This document shows, piece by piece, positions 14,913 through 22,526 of a stretch of 24,487 nt of DNA. The notes beneath the pieces were generated by a model, which worked only from the letters and a program-made list of their open reading frames with translations, made no database searches and had not been told where the DNA came from. Made by a program: the position numbers and the translations under genes. This stretch comes from Dehalococcoidia bacterium. Its GTDB lineage: Bacteria; Chloroflexota; Dehalococcoidia; GIF9; AB-539-J10. The stretch spans positions 1 through 24,487 of the forward strand of contig JAUWHW010000004.1 in the NCBI GenBank assembly GCA_030605665.1, in the 5' to 3' direction. Each line of letters begins with the position of its first letter. The first letter of the stretch is position 1.

Positions 14913-15282
14913 CAAGAAGGAAGAAGAGCAAGCTAAGATAGTAGAAATCTTGGAAGAAATACTGAAATGGGTAAAGTTCGATGGGATGCGCAATGTAAAA
15001 TCTGTCTTCTTAGATGCTTTGCAGAATAACCCACAAAAGATAAGAGCATATCATTTTAGCGATGGGCGGGGTAGCAAAGAGGTAGCTAGCCTAGCAGGTT
15101 TAAAAAGCCATACAACCATACTCGATTGGTGGGCGAAGTGGGCTCCTCTTGGAATTGTTGAGCCGATTAGAGTGCGCAGAGGAGAGAGGTATAGGCGCAT
15201 ATTCTCCCTAGAAGCTCTAGGGATTGAGATCCCTGAACTTGAAGCTCCCAGCGAAACCAAAACAGTAGTACGACCAGTGTAG
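14905..15282 (+). CDS. Small HTH protein, paralog B of three
   Basis: An approximately 125-residue paralog of the proteins at 13649 and 15299, with VEILEEILKWVKF, a central FSDGRGSKEVASLAG, an HTH core (SHTTILDWWAKWAPLGIVEP), and a basic wing ending in IFSLEALGIEIP. The start is TTG at 14905, supported by GGAGGGTGA five bases upstream. The GTG at 14896 overlaps that ribosome site. The start lies eight bases inside the nuclease gene, so the two are translationally coupled. The central segment departs more from A and C (QNNPQKIRAYHF). Confidence 0.7.
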   Translation: MSNKKEEEQAKIVEILEEILKWVKFDGMRNVKSVFLDALQNNPQKIRAYHFSDGRGSKEVASLAGLKSHTTILDWWAKWAPLGIVEPIRVRRGERYRRIFSLEALGIEIPELEAPSETKTVVRPV

Positions 15283-15298
15283 GGAGAGGAGCCCAGTG

Positions 15299-15634
15299 AT
15301 GGTGGAAAAGGATAGAACAACTGAATTGCTTGAAGAGATTCTGAAGTGGACAAGATTTAATGCTATGCAGCTTAGGGCCATTTTGTTAGAAGAGCTAGAT
15401 ACTGATGAAAAGAAGCTCATCTATGAGAATTCTGACGGGGAACGAAGTACGAGAGAGATTGGGAGAATGGCAAAGACTAGCCATGCAACGGTTCAAAATT
15501 ACTGGAAGGAATGGGCTGCTATGGGCATAGTAGAGGCTACCGAGAAATACGGAGGTGGAAGGTTTAAGAAGCTCTGCTCGCTAGTGGAATTAGGTATTGT
15601 AATTCCTAAGTCCAGTTCTAGTGGCGAATTATAA
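15299..15634 (+). CDS. Small HTH protein, paralog C of three
   Basis: An approximately 111-residue paralog: TELLEEILKWTRF, LDTDEKKLIYENSDGERSTRE, an HTH core (ATVQNYWKEWAAMGIVEA) and a basic wing (GGRFKKLCSLVELGIVIP). It has almost no N-terminal extension. The ATG at 15299 has GGAG seven bases upstream, and the GTG at 15296 is less well placed. Last gene of the plus-strand operon, 16 bases after paralog B. It converges on the minus-strand restriction operon. Confidence 0.7.
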   Translation: MVEKDRTTELLEEILKWTRFNAMQLRAILLEELDTDEKKLIYENSDGERSTREIGRMAKTSHATVQNYWKEWAAMGIVEATEKYGGGRFKKLCSLVELGIVIPKSSSSGEL

Positions 15635-15654
15635 GGTGCATTGTTACTGGAGAG

Positions 15655-15969
15655 TTATTTGGTAACCTCTTGCCAGAGTTGGTGGAGCAGGCGCTGGCGA
15701 AGTCTGGAATCAAGGATGGAGCCAAGGTAATCCTCAAAAATTTCGTCTGTTTTTTGCTTTAAGCTTTCTAATTCGGGGACGATTCCCTTGAGATAACCTT
15801 CGTCTTTGGGTATTTTGGCACTTTCCAATCCAGCCTCAAGCCAAATTTTGAGATAGCGGGCTTCAATTTCTGAAGCACAATCTATGTGCTCCCTGCCTGA
15901 AGAAAGCCGCCAACCAAAGAGTTCTTGCTCTAATTTAACCTCGCCTGAGCCCTTTTTGAATCCTTTGTG
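15655..15969 (-). pseudogene. Frame-shifted tail or fragment after the Zn-ribbon nuclease gene
   Basis: An open minus-strand frame of 104 codons with convincing protein-like sequence (LEQELFGWRLSSGREHIDC, SEIEARYLKIWLEAG, IPKDEGYLKGIVPELESL, RLRQRLLHQLWQEV) but no ATG, GTG or TTG near its upstream end. It overlaps the last codons of the 391-residue gene (stop at 15935) in the +1 frame. A one-base indel near 'CAAAAAGGG' (about 15952-15960) would fuse it as a C-terminal domain. It could also be a decayed separate gene. No programmed-slip motif fits a +1 shift well. The remainder of 15635-15934 is non-coding. Confidence 0.55.
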
Positions 15970-17110
15970 TCAAGTTAGCCTTGTAACGCTCGTCCGCTTC
16001 CTTTGCTAGCTCCGTTAACGCCTTTAATAGTTGGTCGATTTCACCTGGAAGAACTTTTACCTCTTGGGAATACCTTTCTTTCAAAATCTTATGAAGCCTT
16101 TCAGAATCGGGCTCTGAAAGGTTAGTGACAAGAATCACCCTATTTAAGCCAATTTTGAAATATTGTTCAACTTGTTTTTTGATGTTCCCTGCTTCGCTGT
16201 CTAGTTTACTCCCCGTGATTACATGCGGATCTTGAAAGCACTTGCACTCGATTCCCGTTTCACTTCCTCTAATATATACATCGATCTCTCCTGTTTTATC
16301 CTTGATGGGAACCAAAGGATATACTGAAATAGGATAGGTCGCCTTGCTCTTGACGTAGACACTAATAAATATGGGTAAATCCTTATTTTGTTGTTTGAGT
16401 TCTCGATAAGGGTCTTTGAGAGTAAAAGCTGTTACATCAAGCCACTCCTCTTTACAATTAGGGCAGCTCAGTTGTGGCACAGGATATTCAGAAACCCTAA
16501 GTAACCAATTTTTACAATTGGGACAAGTGCTCACCCCTAGTAGGGGTTCAATAATACCCAGCTCGTAGTTCTTTTGAACCACATCTTGATATTCCCTTCC
16601 CATGACTTGGAGATGTCTCTCTTTTATACTCAAAAGCTCCTTTGCAGTATATACTGCTATAGCTTGAACTAATGGCTTAGCACCCCTCCTCATAAATAAT
16701 GGCGTAATGACTGTGGAAAAAACTGATGGCATCCGTTCTTTCAATCTGGTCGCTATTCCTAAAGCTATAACTTCGTTACTTTGCTCGCCGCTTTTTGTCT
16801 TTTCTGGCAACAAATCGTGTAACAAATTTTTAGATATGATAATTTGGAAAATTTCCTTCGTCAGGTTACTCAATGCTATTGTGGATTTAGATTGGATTAG
16901 TTCTATCGCCTGTCTTGCTTTGTCCTCTGGGCCTACTGCCTTAACTAAAACTATTTGATGGAGGTTCTCATAGCCTAGCACCGAGTCGTTAGTGAGCAGA
17001 AGCTTTAAAGCATTCCTAAAGGATAATGCGCCGGCTGCTTCAAGGAATGGTTTAACTTCAGGCTCAAGAATAGATGCACCTTTATCAATCTCAAGAAAAT
17101 CTTCAATCAT
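15935..17110 (-). CDS. Zn-ribbon plus PD-(D/E)XK nuclease-like protein
   Basis: A 391-residue protein. Residues 1-190 are mostly helical, with no motif I recognise. CPNCKNW (196-202) and CPNCKEE (216-222) make a zinc ribbon. Residues 255-345 look like a restriction-endonuclease fold: GEIDVYI (Asp277), TGIECKCF (Glu288-x-Lys290) and KKQVEQYF, then RVILVTN. This is the D...ExK arrangement of type II and IV nucleases. It follows the large methylase-type gene by 29 bases on the same strand, so it is probably the cleavage or accessory subunit of that system. The start is the ATG at 17110. The 3' end may be frame-shifted, since a second coding frame follows. Confidence 0.7.
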   Translation of the reverse strand: MIEDFLEIDKGASILEPEVKPFLEAAGALSFRNALKLLLTNDSVLGYENLHQIVLVKAVGPEDKARQAIELIQSKSTIALSNLTKEIFQIIISKNLLHDLLPEKTKSGEQSNEVIALGIATRLKERMPSVFSTVITPLFMRRGAKPLVQAIAVYTAKELLSIKERHLQVMGREYQDVVQKNYELGIIEPLLGVSTCPNCKNWLLRVSEYPVPQLSCPNCKEEWLDVTAFTLKDPYRELKQQNKDLPIFISVYVKSKATYPISVYPLVPIKDKTGEIDVYIRGSETGIECKCFQDPHVITGSKLDSEAGNIKKQVEQYFKIGLNRVILVTNLSEPDSERLHKILKERYSQEVKVLPGEIDQLLKALTELAKEADERYKANLTQRIQKGLRRG

Positions 17111-17139
17111 GATTTAGCTCCTTTTGTAGCGAATGCTTT

Positions 17140-20100
17140 TCATGCAAAACCTAGGATTTGCCTCACTATTTCGTCTATCTGCTCTAGCTCCTCTTTTAGC
17201 TCGGCTTTTATTAGTCTGCGGGTATGGCCAATGCTGCGGGATTTTGTCAGTTGTGGGAGCAGTTGCTCCACCTTTTTGGTGCATTGCTCGCCGAGTTGTG
17301 AGAGTGCCTTGTGATTTTCATTGGATGAATTGTATTGAGGGATGGGAATTTCCAAAACCTTTTTGTGGATATCTCTGGGGCCCCATAAGCCCCGGCTCTG
17401 CATGGGTTTCAAGAGTTCATCCACAATGGGCGAATTGAGAACGGCGGCTAAATAATAAGCTTCCTTCTCATCATCCGTGTCATAATAATATGCCTTAGAT
17501 TCGACTACGAATCCCTGTGTTTCCAGACTTTGCCCCTCCACTTCAAACCTGATGGGCTTATCCTCCACCATGCAGCTACAGAGATAGGTAGCAGAGGCAG
17601 GATAGAGAACTTTATATTCTGCCCTTTTCTGACTCGATAGCTTTTTCCTATAATCAAGCCACTCTTGAACATCCAATCTCTCAGCTTTTTCTCCCCGGCG
17701 TTCCTTCCATTCAGCCTGAGCCTTTTCCAGCCAGTTTGCTAGATTAAGAAAGCCCTGGCTGCGGGCTTCATCAGTGCTAAGGACTTTGAAATGCTTCCCC
17801 AAGGGCAAAAGAGGCAAGACTACCAGCCTAAAACCCAGGTGCCCGAAAGGAACGATGTCGGTGGATAACAAAGTGGCATAAAGAAAATCCCTCTCGATGT
17901 TCCCTTGAAGCCTCAAGCCCTTGTACGCTGGCTTAGCCTCTTTCCGGGCTCTTTCTGTGCTGGAAACATAGGGCAGCGAGGGATCGAAGCCAAATGTGGG
18001 GTGGGACTTTACTTCCACGAACCAGAGAGAGCGGGGATGGATATCTGCACCCCGCTTGAAGTATGGTCGGTAAAAACTCCTCACACCCAGCGTTGGTTTC
18101 ATCTTCAAAGTAGTCAAGAAACTTTGCTTCCCCATCTGACCAAGGAAAAGCTCCTTTGAAGTAACCGTCAGTTTTTGACTTGCCTCCTCTAGGCTGGCGT
18201 TTTTCCGTTTTAGCTTTCCAGAAAAGGTTTCACACCTCAGAGGATATCTCGTTTCAGCTTCCTTAGTGGCAAAGAAAACGCAAGCAGGGACTGTTTGAAA
18301 GAGTGGCTCAACCTTTTCCAAATCCCAGACCTCTTCAAAGCCGAGAGAGAGGGAGAAATAGGAGCGACGGAAATTATAATGCTGGTCGGAGGAGAATACG
18401 CTTCTGGGCAGGACAAAGCCAATAGTTCCTCCGTTCTTGAGATAGAGACCGGCAGTCCTGAGAAAGAAAAGCGTTGCCAATTCCATATTGGAGATGTTCT
18501 CTGCACTACTGGAGAGAAGTCTATATTCCTCCACGATTTGATGCTTGAGAAACTTCTGGTATTCACCCTTCTCCACATCGTTGTAGGAGAGCCAGGGAGG
18601 ATTGCCCAGGACTACATCGAAATTACCCTTGAGGAACAAAGGTTTATACAGGTTCTTGAGAATGAAAGCCCAAATGGTGTCTCGCCTCTCCTCTATAAGT
18701 TCCTTCATTGCCTCAGCCAGCTTATAGAGAGCAAGGGAAAGGGTTTCATCGGCTGCTATCTTAGGGAATGCTTTCCCTATGAAGTTAAGAAATGTTTTCT
18801 CATCTCCTCCCTTCCTGCCAGCAAAATCCCGAGCAAATTCCTTCGATACCTCGATGGCTTCATCGTAAAGCTGAGGATTATGGATGAGGACTTCGGGGAT
18901 TATGATTCGCTTGCCATCAATTTCCAACTTGAAGCCAGGCAGCCGTGCACCCATCTCCATCTGTCCCTCCATCTGGGGAAGCCTTATGGAATCGGCAAGA
19001 TAAATGGGGAGCGCTACGGGCTTTCTTCTTTTCTTAAGTAGGTCACCCAAGGCAAGGAGATAATTAGTCTTAGTAATTATTACTGCCAGAGGATGAATAT
19101 CTATGCCCGCTACATTTTCCAGGATATGCTCCAACGTTTCCCTGGAATTTCCCAAAGTATCCCGCTTGTGCTTTATGGTCATATAAAGGAAAGTACCCGA
19201 CCCGCAGGCGGGGTCGAGAACAGAATATCGGGGATTCTCGCCCAGCACCTTCTCCACCATGCGATGGGCGAGCCAATCTGGAGTGTAATATTCTCCTAAG
19301 TCATGGCGCGCTTCAGGGTCAACAAGTTCCTGATAGAGTGCCTTAAGGACATCCTCGGAAAGTTCCTTCAAGTTGTATTTTAAAAGCAGGCTCAGGAGTT
19401 TCTTAGAAATATCAAGCCCAACAGCTTCTGCACCTTCCCGGGCGATCCAGGAGAAGAAATCCTCTTCAAGGAAGTTGGCGATGCGCTGTCCTTGGAAGAA
19501 TTCTCCGTTCAATATGCTAGATACTTCCTCGCTTGAGGGAATTAAACCTCTCTCAGTAAGTCGTGCCCAGGCGATCAGCTTGGCCAGCGTTGCCAGATAG
19601 GTATGCCTGAGAAAGAGGTCTTTGCTTCCAATGACGCTTCCGTAAGTAACACGAAGGTACCTCTCCCAGTTTTCATAAATAACCTGAAAGTCGCTTCTAT
19701 CTTCGACCTGTCTTAGAGCTTCTTTCAGCAGCCGAAAGGAAAAGAGGAAGGCAGGGCTACGCATGCCGAAGTCTCGTTCAAATTCCTCAGTTCGTGGCGG
19801 GAGGATTCTTTCCCTGAAAAAGTATCTATCCAGCCAGAAATATGCCTGGTAAGGCTCTGGAGTTGGCAGCTTTAGCTCGTCAATCTTTTCCAGCACTATA
19901 TCTTCTGGGAGCAGGGACTCAGTCAAAGGTTTTTTAGTGCTGGGGGAGAAGACCTGGAAGTTTATCCCGTCTGCTGCCATGCAGAGGTAGTTTATTTTCC
20001 TTTCCTCTTCTTCAGACCAGAGACAGGCAATGTATTTTTGAAGCTGCTCTTTGGCTTCTGGAAGTGTCTTATTTAAATCCTTCTCAAATTCGATTACCAG

Positions 20101-20373
20101 ATTTCCATAGAGATTATCCACCTTTCCCTTTAGCACAACATCCTTCCTTTTGCTCTTCACATACCTTTCGACACCGCGGAGGTAGTCTTCAACGAACTTG
20201 GTGTTCATATCTCCAAATATGTCCTTCAGAAGTAAGAGGAACCTCTGGGTTTTGGCTGACTCTGACCCCAAGCGAGAAACCTCTTCAGTGTAATCCTTAA
20301 GGATCGAGACTCTTTGGGCTTCAAAAAGATCAGGGGTTCGGGATGGTTTTTCACTAAGCTTGGACTTCTTCAT
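17140..20373 (-). CDS. Large Eco57I-type restriction-modification protein (N6-adenine methylase with N-terminal nuclease domain)
   Basis: A 1077-residue protein of the type IIG/Eco57I class. The N-terminal region has KVDNLYGNLVIEFE (Asp85, Glu95-x-Glu97), a probable PD-(D/E)XK site with Glu in place of Lys. The methylase core has YTPDWLAHRMVEK (360-372), the SAM motif VLDPACGSGTFL (385-396), GIDIHP (423-428) and the catalytic NPPW (591-594) for N6-adenine. The C-terminal third is a target-recognition region ending in a helical bundle. Such proteins can restrict and modify in one chain. The ATG at 20373 is two bases after the HEPN gene stop, so the MNT and HEPN genes share its transcript. Confidence 0.88.
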   Translation of the reverse strand: MKKSKLSEKPSRTPDLFEAQRVSILKDYTEEVSRLGSESAKTQRFLLLLKDIFGDMNTKFVEDYLRGVERYVKSKRKDVVLKGKVDNLYGNLVIEFEKDLNKTLPEAKEQLQKYIACLWSEEEERKINYLCMAADGINFQVFSPSTKKPLTESLLPEDIVLEKIDELKLPTPEPYQAYFWLDRYFFRERILPPRTEEFERDFGMRSPAFLFSFRLLKEALRQVEDRSDFQVIYENWERYLRVTYGSVIGSKDLFLRHTYLATLAKLIAWARLTERGLIPSSEEVSSILNGEFFQGQRIANFLEEDFFSWIAREGAEAVGLDISKKLLSLLLKYNLKELSEDVLKALYQELVDPEARHDLGEYYTPDWLAHRMVEKVLGENPRYSVLDPACGSGTFLYMTIKHKRDTLGNSRETLEHILENVAGIDIHPLAVIITKTNYLLALGDLLKKRRKPVALPIYLADSIRLPQMEGQMEMGARLPGFKLEIDGKRIIIPEVLIHNPQLYDEAIEVSKEFARDFAGRKGGDEKTFLNFIGKAFPKIAADETLSLALYKLAEAMKELIEERRDTIWAFILKNLYKPLFLKGNFDVVLGNPPWLSYNDVEKGEYQKFLKHQIVEEYRLLSSSAENISNMELATLFFLRTAGLYLKNGGTIGFVLPRSVFSSDQHYNFRRSYFSLSLGFEEVWDLEKVEPLFQTVPACVFFATKEAETRYPLRCETFSGKLKRKNASLEEASQKLTVTSKELFLGQMGKQSFLTTLKMKPTLGVRSFYRPYFKRGADIHPRSLWFVEVKSHPTFGFDPSLPYVSSTERARKEAKPAYKGLRLQGNIERDFLYATLLSTDIVPFGHLGFRLVVLPLLPLGKHFKVLSTDEARSQGFLNLANWLEKAQAEWKERRGEKAERLDVQEWLDYRKKLSSQKRAEYKVLYPASATYLCSCMVEDKPIRFEVEGQSLETQGFVVESKAYYYDTDDEKEAYYLAAVLNSPIVDELLKPMQSRGLWGPRDIHKKVLEIPIPQYNSSNENHKALSQLGEQCTKKVEQLLPQLTKSRSIGHTRRLIKAELKEELEQIDEIVRQILGFA

Positions 20374-20375
20374 GG

Positions 20376-20771
20376 CTATAGAACACCTTTTTCTTGTAGT
20401 AGTTCTTTTACTCTTTGCAGAAACTTCTCGGCGTTTTCTAATTGGGAGCGAGCTTCCTCAAGAGAGGCAGTGTAGAATTCATCGTAATCAGCACTTATCC
20501 TCTCCTTCTGCGCCAATTTAAGAATCTCAGCAAGCTCTCTTTCTAGCTCCTTGGTTTTAACAAAGTACCGATTAAAGAAAGAAATAACCCCTGAATGCTT
20601 CTTAGGGTCTAAATTCTTGGTAAGTAGAAGTGCCTTCGCTGCGAAAAAGATGGCATAATAAGACTTGGAGACGGAATCCTCGTAAAACTCGTTGGTAAAG
20701 AGCGACTTGGCTACATCCAAATTTTTATAGGCTCTATTGAGTCGCTTAGTTATAAGTTCTCTCGTATTCAT
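20376..20771 (-). CDS. HEPN-domain protein (toxin-like partner of MNT)
   Basis: A 131-residue all-helical HEPN protein: RAYKNLDVAKSLFTNEFYED, SVSKSYYAIFFAAKALLL, KKHSGVISFFNRYFV, then the RISADYDEFY segment typical of the COG1895 branch, and a C-terminal coiled helix. HEPN proteins are often RNases. I see no clear RX4-6H catalytic motif here, so activity is uncertain. It overlaps the MNT gene by four bases (ATGA), the standard MNT-then-HEPN order. It is followed after two bases by the restriction-methylase gene. Confidence 0.88.
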   Translation of the reverse strand: MNTRELITKRLNRAYKNLDVAKSLFTNEFYEDSVSKSYYAIFFAAKALLLTKNLDPKKHSGVISFFNRYFVKTKELERELAEILKLAQKERISADYDEFYTASLEEARSQLENAEKFLQRVKELLQEKGVL

Positions 20772-21121
20772 TCTAATATCACACCGTCGGCCTCAACTTC
20801 TGAAATGAAAGGGGCTCCTATCTTCTTGCGTTCCTCATAATCCTCGACGGAATAAATCACCGGAGAAAGGCGGTAAATGTTGTAATGGAGCTCGGTTTCA
20901 ACAACCTGCTCAATAACCTTTTTTTCTGTAGGTATATCTCGATTTTGTACTATCACCAGCAAGTCAATATCAGAGCCTCTTTTTGCTCTCCCTCTCGCTT
21001 TGGAGCCAAAGAGGATAATTCTCACAAGGTTTTCTCCCAAGCTCTGGCGAACTCTTTCCACGAAGGTTCTTAAGGTTTCTTTCTCCCGCCTGGTTAAAGT
21101 AAGCAGTTCAAGTGTTTTCAT
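20768..21121 (-). CDS. MNT-type minimal nucleotidyltransferase (antitoxin-like)
   Basis: A 117-residue DNA polymerase beta-like nucleotidyltransferase with LFGSKARGRAKRGSDIDLLV (Gly39-Ser40, Asp51, Asp53), the two catalytic acids of the GSx10DxD motif intact. In HEPN/MNT pairs this enzyme can adenylylate the HEPN partner and silence it (known for some families). The start ATG (21121) lies 14 bases inside the RadC N-terminal-domain gene and the stop overlaps the HEPN start, so three genes are translationally coupled. Confidence 0.88.
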   Translation of the reverse strand: MKTLELLTLTRREKETLRTFVERVRQSLGENLVRIILFGSKARGRAKRGSDIDLLVIVQNRDIPTEKKVIEQVVETELHYNIYRLSPVIYSVEDYEERKKIGAPFISEVEADGVILE

Positions 21122-21416
21122 GTTCTTTTAATACCTCGTTCACAATGCGGCGGGCGATTTCGAAGGCAGCGGCAATGCGAATTATCTTGACATCGGCGAT
21201 GCCTTTTATATCTAAGAGCTTTTCTAGAGGCTGGTTTGCCATACCTTTAAAGCCACCAAATTTTTGTAGAATCTCCTCGGCAATCTTCTCCGCTGGCTTA
21301 CCAGAGATGCCGGGGGCGATAAGAATGGAAAGAAGCTCAGCATCGGTCAATGTTTCTGCTCCAAGCTCTCGGAGCTTGCCGCCGGGATGCTGCCACCTTT
21401 GTGATTTGCTATTCAT
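21108..21416 (-). CDS. Stand-alone RadC (UPF0758) N-terminal helix-hairpin-helix domain
   Basis: A 102-residue protein matching only the N-terminal part of RadC/UPF0758: RELGAETLTDAELLSILIAPG, KIAEEILQKFGGFKGM, LLDIKGIADVKIIRIAAAFEIARR. Full RadC is about 220-230 residues and ends in a JAB/MPN metal domain, which is missing here. The helix-hairpin-helix would bind DNA non-specifically. The gene ends cleanly and overlaps the MNT gene by 14 bases, so the short form looks intended and not recently broken. First gene of the restriction operon. Its start ATG (21416) has only AAGG directly before it. Confidence 0.8.
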   Translation of the reverse strand: MNSKSQRWQHPGGKLRELGAETLTDAELLSILIAPGISGKPAEKIAEEILQKFGGFKGMANQPLEKLLDIKGIADVKIIRIAAAFEIARRIVNEVLKEHENT

Positions 21417-21469
21417 CCTTGAGAATATTTTATCACCACACAGAGATATTATCTTGCCCTTTAATCACG

Positions 21470-21550
21470 AGATTGCTTCACGGAGCTTGTCCTGAGCGAG
21501 ATTCTTCGCTACGCTCAGAATGACAGGAAGTGAACGGCTCGCAATGACAG
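21470..21550. repeat. REP-like dispersed repeat
   Basis: Sequence of the family: GAGATTGCTTCACGGAGC, CCTGAGCGAGATTCTTCGC, TACGCTCAGAATGACA, and 'GGCTCGCAATGAC'. It contains halves of both REP variants seen elsewhere. It abuts the 66 bp direct repeat and lies between the PIN gene and the RadC N-terminal gene. Confidence 0.75.
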
Positions 21551-21605
21551 TGTTGGGTCGCAATCATGATAATTCAAAAGCATTGCCCCTATGTGGGTTT
21601 CATCA
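21540..21605. repeat. 66 bp direct repeat, left copy (ends on the PIN stop codon)
   Basis: The sequence CGCAATGACAGTGTTGGGTC... ending ATGTGGGTTTCATCA matches 22518-22584 (CGCAATGACGGTGTTGGGTC... ending ATGTGGGTCCCATCA) over its whole length with scattered differences. The last three bases are the TCA complement of the PIN-toxin stop. The pair brackets the PIN/excisionase-like module. Confidence 0.75.
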
Positions 21606-22052
21606 TGCCTGTTTAAACGGGTTTACTGCCTTTATCTCCTCAAATATGGCGAAATCTTGTTCATTCACAGTATAAATCGTGGTTACGCCGTTATCCAGCA
21701 TAGTGGCTACTATTTGAGCATCGAAGAAGTCCAGAGATTTCAATTGGTAGTGTTTGACCAGGTCAAGGGTTAGCTTTAGGGTGCTTTCCTTAGGATACAA
21801 CTTCAGGATAGTATCTGTTCTTAAAAGCCCTTCGATTACCAGGACAGCCTCTTCAGGTGTTAATGCCTTTTCTATTTTCTTGGGATTAGTGGCTGTGGCA
21901 TAGAACTCGCCCAGTACTTGCAGGGAAAGACATGTCTCAAGTTTCCCCTTACCGATCGCTTCCATTAAAGCGTTTGCTTCAGCATGGTACGGACTATCCT
22001 TGTTGGTAGCATAGACTATCAAGTTAGTATCAAGAAAAATAGGATTATTCAT
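21603..22052 (-). CDS. PIN-domain toxin (VapC-like)
   Basis: A 149-residue PIN RNase: IFLDTNLIVYAT (Asp8), LGEFYATAT (Glu49), LKSLDFFDAQIVATM (central acidic pair) and TVNEQDF (the fourth acidic residue). The four acidic positions of an active VapC-type site are all present. The ATG overlaps the stop of the HTH gene by one base (TAATG), so it is the second gene of a two-gene operon. Direct repeats enclose the operon. Confidence 0.9.
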   Translation of the reverse strand: MNNPIFLDTNLIVYATNKDSPYHAEANALMEAIGKGKLETCLSLQVLGEFYATATNPKKIEKALTPEEAVLVIEGLLRTDTILKLYPKESTLKLTLDLVKHYQLKSLDFFDAQIVATMLDNGVTTIYTVNEQDFAIFEEIKAVNPFKQA

Positions 22053-22333
22053 TAGAGGTCTTTATAGATTTCCCGTCGGCTTAAGCTACCCTTAATTACC
22101 CCCATGTTATAGGTGGGAAGACTAATCGCCTCTGCTTGTTTAGCATTAGTTTCCTTTCCGCTTGTTTCTGTCTTCGCCTTTAGCCACTCATCAATCTGCT
22201 CTTTGTAGAAGCGGTAGCTTCTGTAGCCTATCTTAATTGCCGGGATTTCTCCCTTTCTGGCTTTGCGCAAAACAGTCTCCCGGTTTAACCTAAGGTATTC
22301 AGCAACTTCATCCACAGTTAATAGTTTGTCCAT
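22052..22333 (-). CDS. Excisionase-like HTH protein, probable antitoxin of the PIN gene
   Basis: A 93-residue protein with a MerR/excisionase-type helix-turn-helix (LLTVDEVAEYLRLNRETVLR, KARKGEIPAIKIGYRSYRFY, KEQIDEWL) and a polar tail (residues 55-93) that could bind the PIN toxin. Pairs of helix_turn_helix_17 proteins with PIN domains are common in bacteria and archaea. The start ATG (22333) has AAAGGAG six bases upstream. A sigma-70-like promoter lies 30-55 bases upstream. Confidence 0.85.
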   Translation of the reverse strand: MDKLLTVDEVAEYLRLNRETVLRKARKGEIPAIKIGYRSYRFYKEQIDEWLKAKTETSGKETNAKQAEAISLPTYNMGVIKGSLSRREIYKDL

Positions 22334-22361
22334 TACTCACTCCTTTTATTAGTCTATAAGG

Positions 22362-22390
22362 ATTATACTGGATTAATGTTGACTTATCAA
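22362..22390 (-). promoter_or_regulatory. Sigma-70-like promoter of the HTH/PIN module
   Basis: Minus-strand TTGATA (22390-22385), a 17-base spacer and a perfect TATAAT (22367-22362), followed by a leader of about 20 bases with AAAGGAG. It is one of the best promoter matches in the window. Confidence 0.65.
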
Positions 22391-22472
22391 GCGATTATAG
22401 GATAATTCATGATAAAAGTCTATTGAACTTTTCTCCTGGAGAGACAAGATTGTCCCCTTGTCCCTGGTTTCA

Positions 22473-22526
22473 AGATTGCTTCGCTGCCTCGTCGCTTCGC
22501 TCGGAGCTTCGGCTCACCGCAATGAC
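22473..22526. repeat. REP-like dispersed repeat
   Basis: AGATTGCTTCGCTGCCTCGT, CGCTTCGCTCGGAGCTTCGG and CTCACCGCAATGAC, the same class as the unit inside the APH-like kinase gene. With the adjoining 66-67 bp direct repeat it fills much of the 258-base gap between the HTH/PIN promoter and the coiled-coil gene, where I see no gene. Confidence 0.75.

Noticed and set aside
15935..15969. Programmed +1 frameshift joining the nuclease and its tail
   Set aside because: The slip would have to be +1, and neither AAA-GGG nor GGT-TAA is a known +1 shift site. An indel or a decayed gene is simpler.
18295..19041. 248-codon plus-strand open frame
   Set aside because: It lies entirely antisense to the 1077-residue restriction-methylase gene across its conserved NPPW region, and its product has no recognisable motif. 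It is a shadow frame.
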